A DNA stretch of 15,925 nucleotides from Candidatus Melainabacteria bacterium (GTDB taxonomy: Bacteria > Cyanobacteriota > Vampirovibrionia > LMEP-6097), in assembly GCA_028817775.1 (NCBI GenBank), contig JAPPOW010000052.1:6346-22270 (forward strand). The letters are read 5' to 3'. Both the position numbers and the translations under genes were made by a program. How positions within the stretch are numbered: position 1 is the first letter of the stretch; each line of letters opens with the position of its first letter. The notes under the pieces are model-generated. The model saw nothing but the letters and a program-made list of their open reading frames with translations. It was not told the origin of the DNA and made no database searches. Positions 1 to 6,755 of this stretch are shown piece after piece.

Positions 1-1222
1 TTTTGGAGAGTTTTTTGCCCAATTGATACTCCGCCATGAGCTTAACAGCCTGCTCCAGGGTCTGGGCACTAGCGTCATGAAAATATGGGTAAGTATCCTC
101 AATATTGCGCAAGACTGGTACTTTGAATTTGTGCTTGTCAGAATCTTCCTGAGTGACATTGAAACGACCCAGATCGACTTCAGTTACAGCCGGCTTAGTT
201 GCAAAGTAATCCTTCTCTAAACCCATCTTCTCAAAGCTGCCACCTCCAAGAGCTGGACCATTGTGGCACTTGTTACAGTTGAGTTTTTTGAAACTTTTGT
301 AACCACGTTTAGCTGCTGCAGAAATTGCCTCTTGATCCCCAGCCAAATATTTATCAAAATCATTGCCATGAGTGACCAGTGATTTTTCAAATTCAGCAAT
401 TGCATTTGCAATTCTGTCGCCTGTGATTTTGGCATTGCCAAAACTTTCCACAAAGCCAGCAAGTAACTCACCATCTTTGCGTAGTTTAGGAATCACTTCA
501 TCCCAATTTGAACCCATCTCTATTGGATTGTGCACTGGTCCATGAGCTTGCGCTTCTAAATCCTCAGCACGCCCATCCCAAAATTGTTTGAAATTAAAAC
601 TAGAATTCAAAACTGTAGGTGAATTAATTGGACCCTTGGCTCCACCAATCCCTGTTGACACCTGTGCTTGATCAGTACCGCCCTTGGATAAGTTGTGACA
701 ACTAGCACAGGACAAAGTGTTGTCACCTGAGAGTCTCACATCATGAAAAAGTTTGCGTCCAAGTTTGACTTTGCTCTGATCCAAACCTAAACTAGCCGGA
801 TCAGGAAGTGGACGAATAGCATTGGCCTGATAAATTTCAAGCCAAGCATTAAGCGCGTCCTTGTCTTCACTAGTTAGCGCTTTGTCCCAATGCGCCAAAC
901 TATATTGAAGCGGCGGCATCGAGCCTGCATCAACGACAGACTGTAGACGAGCAATCACATACTTGGGTACTTGTTTATCATCCTCAATAGAAAATAATTC
1001 ACTCTCAAGATGGAAGTATGAACGTCCCTTCTTTACATCTGCTTCGATCAATTGTTTAGCACCGGGCATCTTAGAGTACCAAGGCCATTCAGTCTGGTCC
1101 GAGTGACAATCCATACACTTCTGGCGCAAGATTTTTTCTGCCTGCTCGCGTTGGGATGACTTAGACCATGCCGCTGGAGCCATGCAAATCAATAAAACTA
1201 AGAAAGGGAAACGAAATTGCAT
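1..1222 (-). CDS. tri-heme cytochrome c peroxidase, N-terminal part (partial)
   Basis: Periplasmic enzyme expected to reduce H2O2 to water with electrons from c-type cytochromes. The frame stays open from the ATG at 1222 to the window edge (407 residues seen), so the C-terminus is missing. Residues 1-20 form a signal peptide (hydrophobic core FPFLVLLICMAP, likely cut after AWS). Three haem c sites follow: CMDCH (36-40), CASCH (172-176) and CNKCH (316-320). The first, with SMPPL (101-105, possible distal Met ligand), looks like an N-terminal haem-binding domain. The rest is a classic di-haem CCP/MauG core: KLGRKLFHD (153-161), FWDGRA (214-219), NPIEMG (232-237) and PYFHDAS (379-385). The fusion recalls tri-haem peroxidases such as E. 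coli YhjA, where the extra haem feeds electrons inward. The start is supported by the signal peptide and by a -10 placed 7 bases upstream. It is divergent from the gene at 1280. Family assignment is firm; the electron donor is unknown. Confidence 0.93.
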   Translation of the reverse strand, partial: MQFRFPFLVLLICMAPAAWSKSSQREQAEKILRQKCMDCHSDQTEWPWYSKMPGAKQLIEADVKKGRSYFHLESELFSIEDDKQVPKYVIARLQSVVDAGSMPPLQYSLAHWDKALTSEDKDALNAWLEIYQANAIRPLPDPASLGLDQSKVKLGRKLFHDVRLSGDNTLSCASCHNLSKGGTDQAQVSTGIGGAKGPINSPTVLNSSFNFKQFWDGRAEDLEAQAHGPVHNPIEMGSNWDEVIPKLRKDGELLAGFVESFGNAKITGDRIANAIAEFEKSLVTHGNDFDKYLAGDQEAISAAAKRGYKSFKKLNCNKCHNGPALGGGSFEKMGLEKDYFATKPAVTEVDLGRFNVTQEDSDKHKFKVPVLRNIEDTYPYFHDASAQTLEQAVKLMAEYQLGKKLSK

Positions 1223-1235
1223 GCAATAAAGTATA
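1223..1235 (-). promoter_or_regulatory. -10 element of the cytochrome c peroxidase gene, leaderless geometry
   Basis: On the minus strand TATACT occupies 1235-1230 and is followed by seven bases (TTATTGC) and the ATG at 1222. Transcription should begin at or next to the start codon. No Shine-Dalgarno sequence fits. Inferred from sequence only. Confidence 0.6.
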
Positions 1236-1260
1236 CGATTTTTGCAAGCCCGAAGCACAT

Positions 1261-1279
1261 GTGTTATATTAAGGGACTT
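1261..1279 (+). promoter_or_regulatory. extended -10 with leaderless geometry
   Basis: TGTGT precedes TATATT (1265-1270), then nine bases (AAGGGACTT) lead to the ATG at 1280. AAGGGA resembles a Shine-Dalgarno site but lies only three bases from the ATG, too close to work as one. The divergent promoter of the peroxidase gene shares this 57-base gap. Confidence 0.6.
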
Positions 1280-1990
1280 ATGACAATTAAGTTGCCTCTC
1301 CAAATAAATCTTGCTGACTCTATCTTTAAACTGATTGGCAAAGCAGAAAGACAAAACGAAAAATTTGCACAGCATAGAGCTAGAATCAACCAACAGGATG
1401 ATGGTTACTGGAAAGGTGCAGCCAAAGCTTTACAGAGAGCTCTTGCATTAGCAAACCCGCCTGAGTTACACAAAAAATTTGATAGAACTGCAGTTTCTGG
1501 GATGATGAATCGTTATTCTGCTCGTCAACTTATTGAAAAAGTAAAAGACGGTGCTCAAGAAAAAATAGAAGCATTGTACACTGTGATGCAATCTCAAGCA
1601 AAACTAGTAATGGAGTTTTTTACAGCTCTCCTAGTTCAGGCACAAGACTTGGGTATTGTAGGTGCTGAACAAGGACAATTTGCAATTAGGAAAGATGACC
1701 ACGATCTACTTTTCAAAAAAGAAGGCAATACCGAATACTACCGTTTTGAAGACAAAGGGTTTAGTGAAGGTATAGAAATCAAACACACACATAGTGATGA
1801 CCAGGTTGACGAATTAGAAGTTCGCAGGTACAGTCCGCAAGAAGCTTATGGTGACATAATTTATAAAGAAGGACATCAGGGTCAGAGCCTTGAAGCAGCA
1901 AACGAAAGACAAAAGAGATGGTTGCTGGGAGTAATGGAAGATGGCGGGGACGATTTAGAAAGCTCCACAGATAGCTTCGTCATTAGTTAA
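1280..1990 (+). CDS. hypothetical protein, soluble, acidic C-terminus
   Basis: I do not recognise this 236-residue protein. It has no signal peptide or membrane segment. The first 125 residues are charged and helical (for example 20-60 and 80-125); then comes a stretch with beta character (about 125-185, with LLFKKEG and EYYRFEDKGF), and the end is acidic (MEDGGDDLESS). I chose the ATG at 1280 because the -10 hexamer ends nine bases before it. An upstream ATG at 1217 would put the promoter inside the coding region and give a false N-terminus containing MCYIKGL. A DGYW motif (41-44), PPE (60-62) and the ALLVQ segment (116-120) align in position with DGHW, PSE and EALIQ of the protein at 2579, suggesting distant paralogy. 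It is followed by another unknown gene 64 bases downstream. Real gene: likely; function: unknown. Confidence 0.8.
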   Translation: MTIKLPLQINLADSIFKLIGKAERQNEKFAQHRARINQQDDGYWKGAAKALQRALALANPPELHKKFDRTAVSGMMNRYSARQLIEKVKDGAQEKIEALYTVMQSQAKLVMEFFTALLVQAQDLGIVGAEQGQFAIRKDDHDLLFKKEGNTEYYRFEDKGFSEGIEIKHTHSDDQVDELEVRRYSPQEAYGDIIYKEGHQGQSLEAANERQKRWLLGVMEDGGDDLESSTDSFVIS

Positions 1991-2020
1991 TCTCTAAAGA
2001 TATCGACTAAAACATAGGAA

Positions 2021-2054
2021 ATCCTAAACTATAAATGTTAGGATTGTAAGCCTC
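2021..2054 (+). promoter_or_regulatory. promoter region with 7-bp inverted repeat before the gene at 2055
   Basis: TAGGAT (2039-2044), preceded by TGT, ends ten bases before the ATG at 2055. TATAAA (2030-2035) is an alternative -10 that would leave a leader of about a dozen bases. ATCCTAA (2021-2027) and TTAGGAT (2038-2044) form a perfect 7-bp inverted repeat with a 10-base loop that overlaps both candidates, so it could be an operator. Which hexamer is used cannot be decided from sequence. Confidence 0.4.
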
Positions 2055-2543
2055 ATGAATAGAATAGTTTCGGGTGCTAGTCCTGCTAGCTCACGCCTCG
2101 GCGTCGAGTATATCAAGGACAAAGATATCTTCTCTGCCGATTTGGCTAGGCTCGATCGGCTCAGACTCAGTACTGGACTGAGGGCAGACCAAAAAGCAAG
2201 AAGGTACTTAGCCGAATTTAGACAATTAGCGCGTGCTTATGTCCGTATGGTGATACAGTTTAATGCTGACAGAACTAAAACTAATGCAGCAGATATACTT
2301 GAGCTAAGTAAAATCATACGTAGCAAGATTAACAAAGCTCAATATGAGTATTCTGAAGAACCTACTTTCTCACGCACTGCTAGAGAAAAACTTAGCAACC
2401 CAGAGCATGTTGGGACTATATTTAATTCTATCTTTGCCAATTTCGCTGTGACCAGATTTTTCCCCGATTACCTCAAACACTATGCAGTATTAGAAAGAGA
2501 GCTAGCGGCTGAAGGAGTAAATATAGATAGCATAGATTTTTAA
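2055..2543 (+). CDS. hypothetical protein, small helical
   Basis: I do not recognise this 162-residue protein. After a short Ser/Ala-rich N-terminus (MNRIVSGASPASSRLG) the sequence is charged and predominantly helical, with a run of basic and aromatic residues around 45-70 (DQKARRYLAEFRQLARAYVR). The second half is more hydrophobic (GTIFNSIFANFAVTRFFPDY, about 120-140) but too interrupted for a membrane helix. No catalytic or metal-binding motif is apparent. It lies between two other unknown genes on the same strand, 64 bases after one and 35 bases before the next, each with its own promoter-like sequence, so a shared operon is not required. Codon use matches its neighbours. Confidence 0.75.
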   Translation: MNRIVSGASPASSRLGVEYIKDKDIFSADLARLDRLRLSTGLRADQKARRYLAEFRQLARAYVRMVIQFNADRTKTNAADILELSKIIRSKINKAQYEYSEEPTFSRTAREKLSNPEHVGTIFNSIFANFAVTRFFPDYLKHYAVLERELAAEGVNIDSIDF

Positions 2544-2557
2544 GCCGCCAATTATCC

Positions 2558-2578
2558 TTGTGCTATTATTGCACCTTA
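2558..2578 (+). promoter_or_regulatory. extended -10 TTGTGC-TATTAT with leaderless geometry
   Basis: TTGTGC (2558-2563) is joined to TATTAT (2564-2569), then nine bases lead to the ATG at 2579. The same TTGTGC-TATA-type block with the same 9-base gap precedes the gene at 4869. No -35 consensus or Shine-Dalgarno site is visible. Confidence 0.65.
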
Positions 2579-3253
2579 ATGAACACTGTTAGTATAAAGC
2601 GCTTCATTAAAGATAGTTTTGCCCGTATAGACGCTAAGGGCGCAGAATCTTTTTTGAGATTTAGGGACTCTGAAGTCCAAGAGACAAAAGCAGATGGTCA
2701 CTGGCATAACTGGCGCCGTAACCAGAAAGTTGCCCGGCTCAAAGCAATACATCAACCTAGCGAACATTTTGGAGCTGATTCTGTCGGACCAATGCTTGAT
2801 AGGGAAGATCTTAATAATCAAGTTGATGAATACCAAGTGAAAACTCAGGATGAAAAAAACATCTTTATAAACTTCGTTGGGCACATGGCACAGAACCTAA
2901 GTCGCCGCATCAAGTGGCTGATAGAAGCCTTGATTCAAGGAGAATTAATGCAGGCTGGTACTTATGCTGCTCCTATGGCAGCTGAGACTAGCGAAGGACT
3001 TGTTTTTGATAAAACCGTCAGTGATCTAGGTAATGATTATGGAATTCACAGCAAAAGAGACAATGGTGATATTGAAAGCATGAGATTTTTGATTGGACCA
3101 AGCAATGACTTGAAACAAATTAGATTATTCAACAAGCAAGAAGGGCAAAACGGACAAGATTTAAGTATTGATTATCAAGGTTCTGGTCATAGCCATCTGC
3201 CGGTAGCTATTGAAAATAGAGACGGAATCAAGATTGAATTTAAGCTAGACTAA
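2579..3253 (+). CDS. hypothetical protein
   Basis: I do not recognise this 224-residue protein. It is hydrophilic, with no signal peptide or membrane segment. The N-terminal half is charged and helical, with two Trp-containing motifs (DGHWHNWRR, 39-47, and RRIKWLIEALIQ, 109-120). The C-terminal half is Gly/Asn/Asp-rich with beta character (residues about 140-224), ending FKLD. The true start is the ATG at 2579: an in-frame TTG at 2558 is the first triplet of the extended -10 and would add a false MCYYCTL. Spacing of DGxW, PxE and the ALxQ helix end matches the protein at 1280, so the two may be distant paralogues. The stop is followed within 50 bases by atpA. Function unknown. Confidence 0.8.
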   Translation: MNTVSIKRFIKDSFARIDAKGAESFLRFRDSEVQETKADGHWHNWRRNQKVARLKAIHQPSEHFGADSVGPMLDREDLNNQVDEYQVKTQDEKNIFINFVGHMAQNLSRRIKWLIEALIQGELMQAGTYAAPMAAETSEGLVFDKTVSDLGNDYGIHSKRDNGDIESMRFLIGPSNDLKQIRLFNKQEGQNGQDLSIDYQGSGHSHLPVAIENRDGIKIEFKLD

Positions 3254-3264
3254 TGATCTCTTCA

Positions 3265-3303
3265 ACTTTTTTCTAGGCTTTTTCTGTTAAAATCTTAGGC
3301 ACT
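3265..3303 (+). promoter_or_regulatory. atpA promoter: T-tracts and extended -10, leaderless geometry
   Basis: Two T-tracts spaced about one helical turn apart lie upstream (about 3268-3283). TGT joined to TAAAAT (3285-3293) then ends ten bases before the atpA ATG. AGG at 3297-3299 is four bases from the ATG, too close for a normal Shine-Dalgarno. The T-tracts may strengthen the promoter; that part is inference. Confidence 0.55.
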
Positions 3304-4830
3304 ATGGCAATTAGACCTGATGAAATAACTAGAATTCTTAAAGAACAAATCTCAGAATACAAGGACTCAACTCAAATTAGTGAAGAGGGTTCTGTACTGA
3401 GCGTAGGTGACGGTATCGCCCGTATCTACGGATTACAATCAGCAATCAACGGTGAATTGGTTGAATTTGATGATAGTGAGAAGACTCAGGGTATGGTTAT
3501 TAACCTTGAAGAAGATAACGTTGGTGTAGTTCTCTTGGGTAAAGGCTTAGAGATCCAAGAAGGTACTGCTGTTAAGTCTACTGGCCGTATCGCTTCAATT
3601 GGTGTAAGCGATGAAATCCTTGGTAGAGTAGTTGCTCCTACTGGTGAGGCGCTTGATTCCAAGCCAGCGATCAATGCTGATAAATTCATGCCACTAGAGA
3701 AAGTTGCTCCTGGTATTGTCAAACGTAAGTCTGTTCACGAGCCGCTTCAAACTGGTATCACTGCAATCGACTCTATGATTCCAATTGGTCGCGGGCAGCG
3801 TGAGCTAATTATTGGTGATAGACAGACTGGTAAGTCAGCTATTGCAATTGATACTATTTTGAACCAGAAAAACGTAGCCGAAGATCAAAGACCAATCTGT
3901 GTCTATGTTTCAATCGGTCAGCGTAATGGTTCAATTGCCCAGATCGTTAAGAAGCTTGAAGAAGAGGGTGCCATGGACTACTCAGTAGTAGTTCACGCAG
4001 GTTCTACTGATACTGCTGCTCAGCAGTTCTTGGCTCCGTTTGCTGGAGTTGCAATCGCTGAGTACTTCCTAGCCAAGGGTCGTCACGTACTTTGTATCTA
4101 CGATGATTTAACTAAGCATGCTTGGGCTTACCGTGCGATGTCACTATTGCTTCGCCGTCCTCCAGGTCGTGAAGCTTATCCTGGTGATGTTTTCTACTTA
4201 CACTCACGTCTACTAGAGCGTGCTTGTAAAGTAAACGATGAGATGGGTGCTGGTTCAATTACTGCGCTGCCAATCATTGAAACTCAAGCGGGTGACGTTT
4301 CAGCTTATATCCCAACTAACGTAATTTCAATTACTGATGGTCAGATCTTCTTGGAGACTAACCTCTTCAACGCTGGTATTCGTCCTGCGATTAACGTTGG
4401 TCTATCAGTTTCACGTGTTGGTGGTGCTGCGCAAACCAAGGCTATGAAGAAAGTTGCTGGTCCACTACGTTTGGGTCTAGCTCAGTTCCGTGAATTAGAG
4501 GCATTCGTTCAGTTCGCTTCTGATCTTGATGAAGCAACTCAAGCACAGATCAACCGTGGTCAGAAACTTGTTGAGATGTTGAAGCAAGCTCAATACTCGC
4601 CGCTTACAGTTGGTCAGATGGTTAGTACCATCTACGCTGGTGAACATGCATTGCTTGATGATGTTGAAACTTCTAAGATCGCTCGCTTCAAAGAGGAGTG
4701 GTTCCAATACTTTGAATCTAACCACGCTGACTTGAAGAAAACTCTAGACGCTGGTACTGCCCTAAGTGATGAGACTACTAATGAGTTAGAGGCTGCTCTT
4801 AAGAAATTTAAGTCTGATTTATTTGCTTAA
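3304..4830 (+). CDS. atpA: F1Fo ATP synthase subunit alpha
   Basis: Non-catalytic nucleotide-binding subunit of the F1 head of ATP synthase, on the cytoplasmic face of the inner membrane. At 508 residues it is full length. Visible are the N-terminal beta-barrel (about 25-95), Walker A GDRQTGKSA (171-179), VSIGQRNGS (202-210), the Walker B region CIYDDLTKHA (264-273), the family signature PPGREAYPGDVFYLHSRLLERA region (286-307), and SVSRVGGAAQ (368-377), whose Arg371 is the equivalent of the alpha-subunit arginine finger. ITALPIIETQAGDVSAYIPTNV (319-340) is also typical. Oddity: atpH, atpG and atpD do not flank it; unknown genes do, on both sides. It has its own promoter ten bases upstream. 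Codons look tuned for high expression (many GGT, CGT and AAC), unlike the neighbouring unknown genes. Identity is certain. Confidence 0.98.
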   Translation: MAIRPDEITRILKEQISEYKDSTQISEEGSVLSVGDGIARIYGLQSAINGELVEFDDSEKTQGMVINLEEDNVGVVLLGKGLEIQEGTAVKSTGRIASIGVSDEILGRVVAPTGEALDSKPAINADKFMPLEKVAPGIVKRKSVHEPLQTGITAIDSMIPIGRGQRELIIGDRQTGKSAIAIDTILNQKNVAEDQRPICVYVSIGQRNGSIAQIVKKLEEEGAMDYSVVVHAGSTDTAAQQFLAPFAGVAIAEYFLAKGRHVLCIYDDLTKHAWAYRAMSLLLRRPPGREAYPGDVFYLHSRLLERACKVNDEMGAGSITALPIIETQAGDVSAYIPTNVISITDGQIFLETNLFNAGIRPAINVGLSVSRVGGAAQTKAMKKVAGPLRLGLAQFRELEAFVQFASDLDEATQAQINRGQKLVEMLKQAQYSPLTVGQMVSTIYAGEHALLDDVETSKIARFKEEWFQYFESNHADLKKTLDAGTALSDETTNELEAALKKFKSDLFA

Positions 4831-4847
4831 TAGCCCCAGAGCTTATC

Positions 4848-4868
4848 TTGTGCTATACTTGGTATATT
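4848..4868 (+). promoter_or_regulatory. extended -10 TTGTGC-TATACT with leaderless geometry
   Basis: TTGTGC (4848-4853) is joined to TATACT (4854-4859), then nine bases lead to the ATG at 4869. The arrangement is the same, base for base in spacing, as that at 2558-2578. It sits in the 38-base gap after atpA, so the next gene need not be cotranscribed with atpA. Confidence 0.65.
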
Positions 4869-5699
4869 ATGTCAAGTGATTTTGATTCTAGAATTGACCC
4901 TATTCAGCCTGCTCACCCAGGCCCAAAGGCTAATGGCGATTCTTCTCAGCCAAGTACAGAGCTTAGCGATAGTACAAGCCAAAAAAACGACCAAAGAAGC
5001 CCAGAGCAGTTAGGGCTACACGCTTCTTCAAGTCCTGCTAAAACTGAGCCCGCTGATTTTTCACAAATTCTTGGTTTACACCAAATTACAGAGCTAGAGT
5101 TCGACCCCAAAGAGAAACCTGAAGATGACCGAGTTGCGGTGAACCTACGGGCTGGTAATGTTATGAGCTATCTTAGAGACAAAGCAAACTATCTTTGTGA
5201 CAGTTTTGATCAATTGAAATCAGGATCACAATCCGTTGCTAGAGTACCAGCACCCAGTTTAAATGGATTTAGTCCTGCTATTGGTATTCAAGATGGCTTA
5301 CTTTTCTATACCGGTGCTGCAAGTCATTGTATGAGCTCGTTAGCGGTGATAGAAAATCAACCAGGCACCGATAAATCTTTTCCACAAACTGGAGAGTCTT
5401 ACATCTTAAATTTTGATAGCCCTGCCAATATTGGTAAGAGAGGTCATTTGGTTTCAATTACAAAGCACAACATCAATGATCCTAAGTTCTTAATTACTGA
5501 TTGTAGATACCAACTAGCTAGTAATGAGATAGTTTTGGAACGAGCCAAAAAACCTAACTCACTTGATACTGAGTGGGATGCTATGATGCAAAGCACCAAT
5601 GGACAAAGATCCCCTGAAGCCGATGAGCTCTACCAAAAATGGTCTGCTGAAAACACTCAAAACATCTTTGATGCATTACCGTTTAAGGCCTTAGGTTAA
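4869..5699 (+). CDS. hypothetical protein with Ser/Pro-rich disordered N-terminus
   Basis: I do not recognise this 276-residue protein. Residues 1-65 are Ser, Pro, Gln and Asp-rich and probably disordered; there is no hydrophobic signal peptide. From about residue 66 it becomes globular (FSQILGLHQITELEF), with a Gly/Ser-rich central region (PSLNGFSPAIGIQDGLLFYTGAASHCMSS, about 125-155) and a likely beta-rich section (GESYILNFD through EIVLERA, about 170-225). The end is charged and helical. Cysteines are few and do not form a recognisable metal site. The TTG at 4848 is part of the promoter and would give a false MCYTWYI, so I start at the ATG at 4869. It lies between atpA and the L4 gene with a separate promoter for each. 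Function unknown. Confidence 0.78.
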   Translation: MSSDFDSRIDPIQPAHPGPKANGDSSQPSTELSDSTSQKNDQRSPEQLGLHASSSPAKTEPADFSQILGLHQITELEFDPKEKPEDDRVAVNLRAGNVMSYLRDKANYLCDSFDQLKSGSQSVARVPAPSLNGFSPAIGIQDGLLFYTGAASHCMSSLAVIENQPGTDKSFPQTGESYILNFDSPANIGKRGHLVSITKHNINDPKFLITDCRYQLASNEIVLERAKKPNSLDTEWDAMMQSTNGQRSPEADELYQKWSAENTQNIFDALPFKALG

Positions 5700-5821
5700 A
5701 TTAGGTATTTACCTATGTGTCGCAGGTCAGCTATATTTAGCGAAAATACAATAAAGCTTAAGGTATTACTAGTTATTTGTGGCTGCATGCTAAGATTTTT
5801 CACTCTAAACGAGGCAAAAGC
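5700..5821 (+). promoter_or_regulatory. rplD promoter and Shine-Dalgarno leader
   Basis: An extended -10, TGC joined to TAAGAT (5788-5796), would start transcription about 15 to 20 bases before the rplD ATG at 5822. GAGG (5811-5814) lies seven bases from the ATG, a good Shine-Dalgarno. A short palindrome, TAGGTATTTACCTA (5702-5715), follows the previous stop codon but has no T-run. No L4-type autoregulatory leader structure is evident in so short a leader. Confidence 0.5.
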
Positions 5822-6478
5822 ATGGCTACAATTACATTACTAGATAGCAAAGGCAAGAAATCATCTAAAGAACAAAGTGTCAACGACGCCTTGTTTGGCC
5901 TTGAACCTAATGAGCATTTACTTTATTTAGCAAAAGTCAGACAAGAATCTAACGCTAGAGCAGGTACTGCTCACACCAAAACTAGAATGGAAGTTCGTGG
6001 TGGTGGTGCTAAGCCATGGAGACAAAAGGGTACTGGTAGAGCACGTGCAGGTAGTCGCACTTCTCCACTTTGGAGAGGCGGTGGTGTGATCTTTGGACCA
6101 CGCAAGAACGTCAACTGGACCAAGGGCATGAACAAAAAAGAATCTGCTCGTGCAATTCTTTCAGCTCTCAATCTTAAGAACAAAGCTAACGCTCTTGTTG
6201 CAATTGAAGCACTAGCAAGCGCAGAGGGCAAGACTAAAGAATTGGCTCAACTAATTGAAGCGAGTGGTTTCAAAGGACAACAAGTTGTACTAGTTACTGA
6301 ATCTGGTAGCGATGAGCTTACTAAGCTTAAGCGTGCAGCAAGCAACTTAGTTGGTGCTACTGTACTTGCAGTCACTGAGCTCAACGTCAAAGACCTACTT
6401 AAAGCTGATCAAGTAGTAATCAGCAGCAAGGCTTTAGAAGAAATCGAGGAGAGATTTGCAGATGTCACACGCAATTGA
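5822..6478 (+). CDS. rplD: 50S ribosomal protein L4
   Basis: Primary 23S rRNA-binding protein of the large subunit whose extended loop lines the peptide exit tunnel; in some bacteria it also represses its own operon. At 218 residues the length is normal. The diagnostic loop EVRGGGAKPWRQKGTGRARA (57-76), then SPLWRGGGVIFGP (81-93), is fully conserved, and NARAGTAHTKTR (44-55) resembles cyanobacterial L4. The ATG at 5822 is chosen because GAGG sits seven bases upstream; an earlier in-frame ATG at 5777 would add 15 residues unlike any L4. Its last 17 bases overlap rplW. rplC, normally just upstream, is absent; an unknown gene takes its place. Confidence 0.98.
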   Translation: MATITLLDSKGKKSSKEQSVNDALFGLEPNEHLLYLAKVRQESNARAGTAHTKTRMEVRGGGAKPWRQKGTGRARAGSRTSPLWRGGGVIFGPRKNVNWTKGMNKKESARAILSALNLKNKANALVAIEALASAEGKTKELAQLIEASGFKGQQVVLVTESGSDELTKLKRAASNLVGATVLAVTELNVKDLLKADQVVISSKALEEIEERFADVTRN

Positions 6479-6755
6479 AGAAGTACTCAAGAAACCAGTT
6501 ATCACCGAGAAGTCTAGTATCGCTGCTAGTACTTTGAGTAAGTATAGTTTTGAAATCCCTAAGTGGGCTACTAAGAACCACGTCAAAGAAGCATTTGCAA
6601 AGTACTTCCCTGACCACAAAGTTCTTAAAGTGAACACAGGTTCAATTTTTGGTAAGTCAAAACGTAGCCGCAAAGGTTACACTCAACCAGTTGACCGCAA
6701 GAAGGCAATCGTCACTGTTGAAGGTGAGCATATCGATTACTTCCCAGAAGTTTAA
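6462..6755 (+). CDS. rplW: 50S ribosomal protein L23
   Basis: L23 binds 23S rRNA at the tunnel exit and docks trigger factor and the signal recognition particle. The 97-residue sequence has the standard layout: VLKKPVITEKSS (9-20), the beta strand YSFEIPKWATKNHVKEAF, VLKVNT and the basic loop KSKRSRKGYTQPVDRKKAIVTV. It begins at the ATG at 6462, inside the end of rplD (17-base overlap), with GAGGAGAG about eight bases upstream, so the two genes are translationally coupled. A TTG six bases earlier is less likely. rplB, the usual next gene, is missing: the stop codon directly abuts the stop codon of a convergent gene (6755/6756). Confidence 0.97.
   Translation: MSHAIEEVLKKPVITEKSSIAASTLSKYSFEIPKWATKNHVKEAFAKYFPDHKVLKVNTGSIFGKSKRSRKGYTQPVDRKKAIVTVEGEHIDYFPEV

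Noticed and set aside
217..474. 85-residue open frame on the minus strand
   Set aside because: It is an out-of-frame shadow of the cytochrome c peroxidase gene, which reads without interruption through this stretch in another frame and carries the haem motif CNKCH here.
1271..1276. AAGGGA as a Shine-Dalgarno site for the gene at 1280
   Set aside because: Only three bases separate it from the ATG; the adjacent -10 hexamer would place the transcript start after it.
5702..5715. TAGGTATTTACCTA as a terminator after the gene at 4869
   Set aside because: The stem is short and AT-rich and no T-run follows, so it would be a very weak terminator at best.
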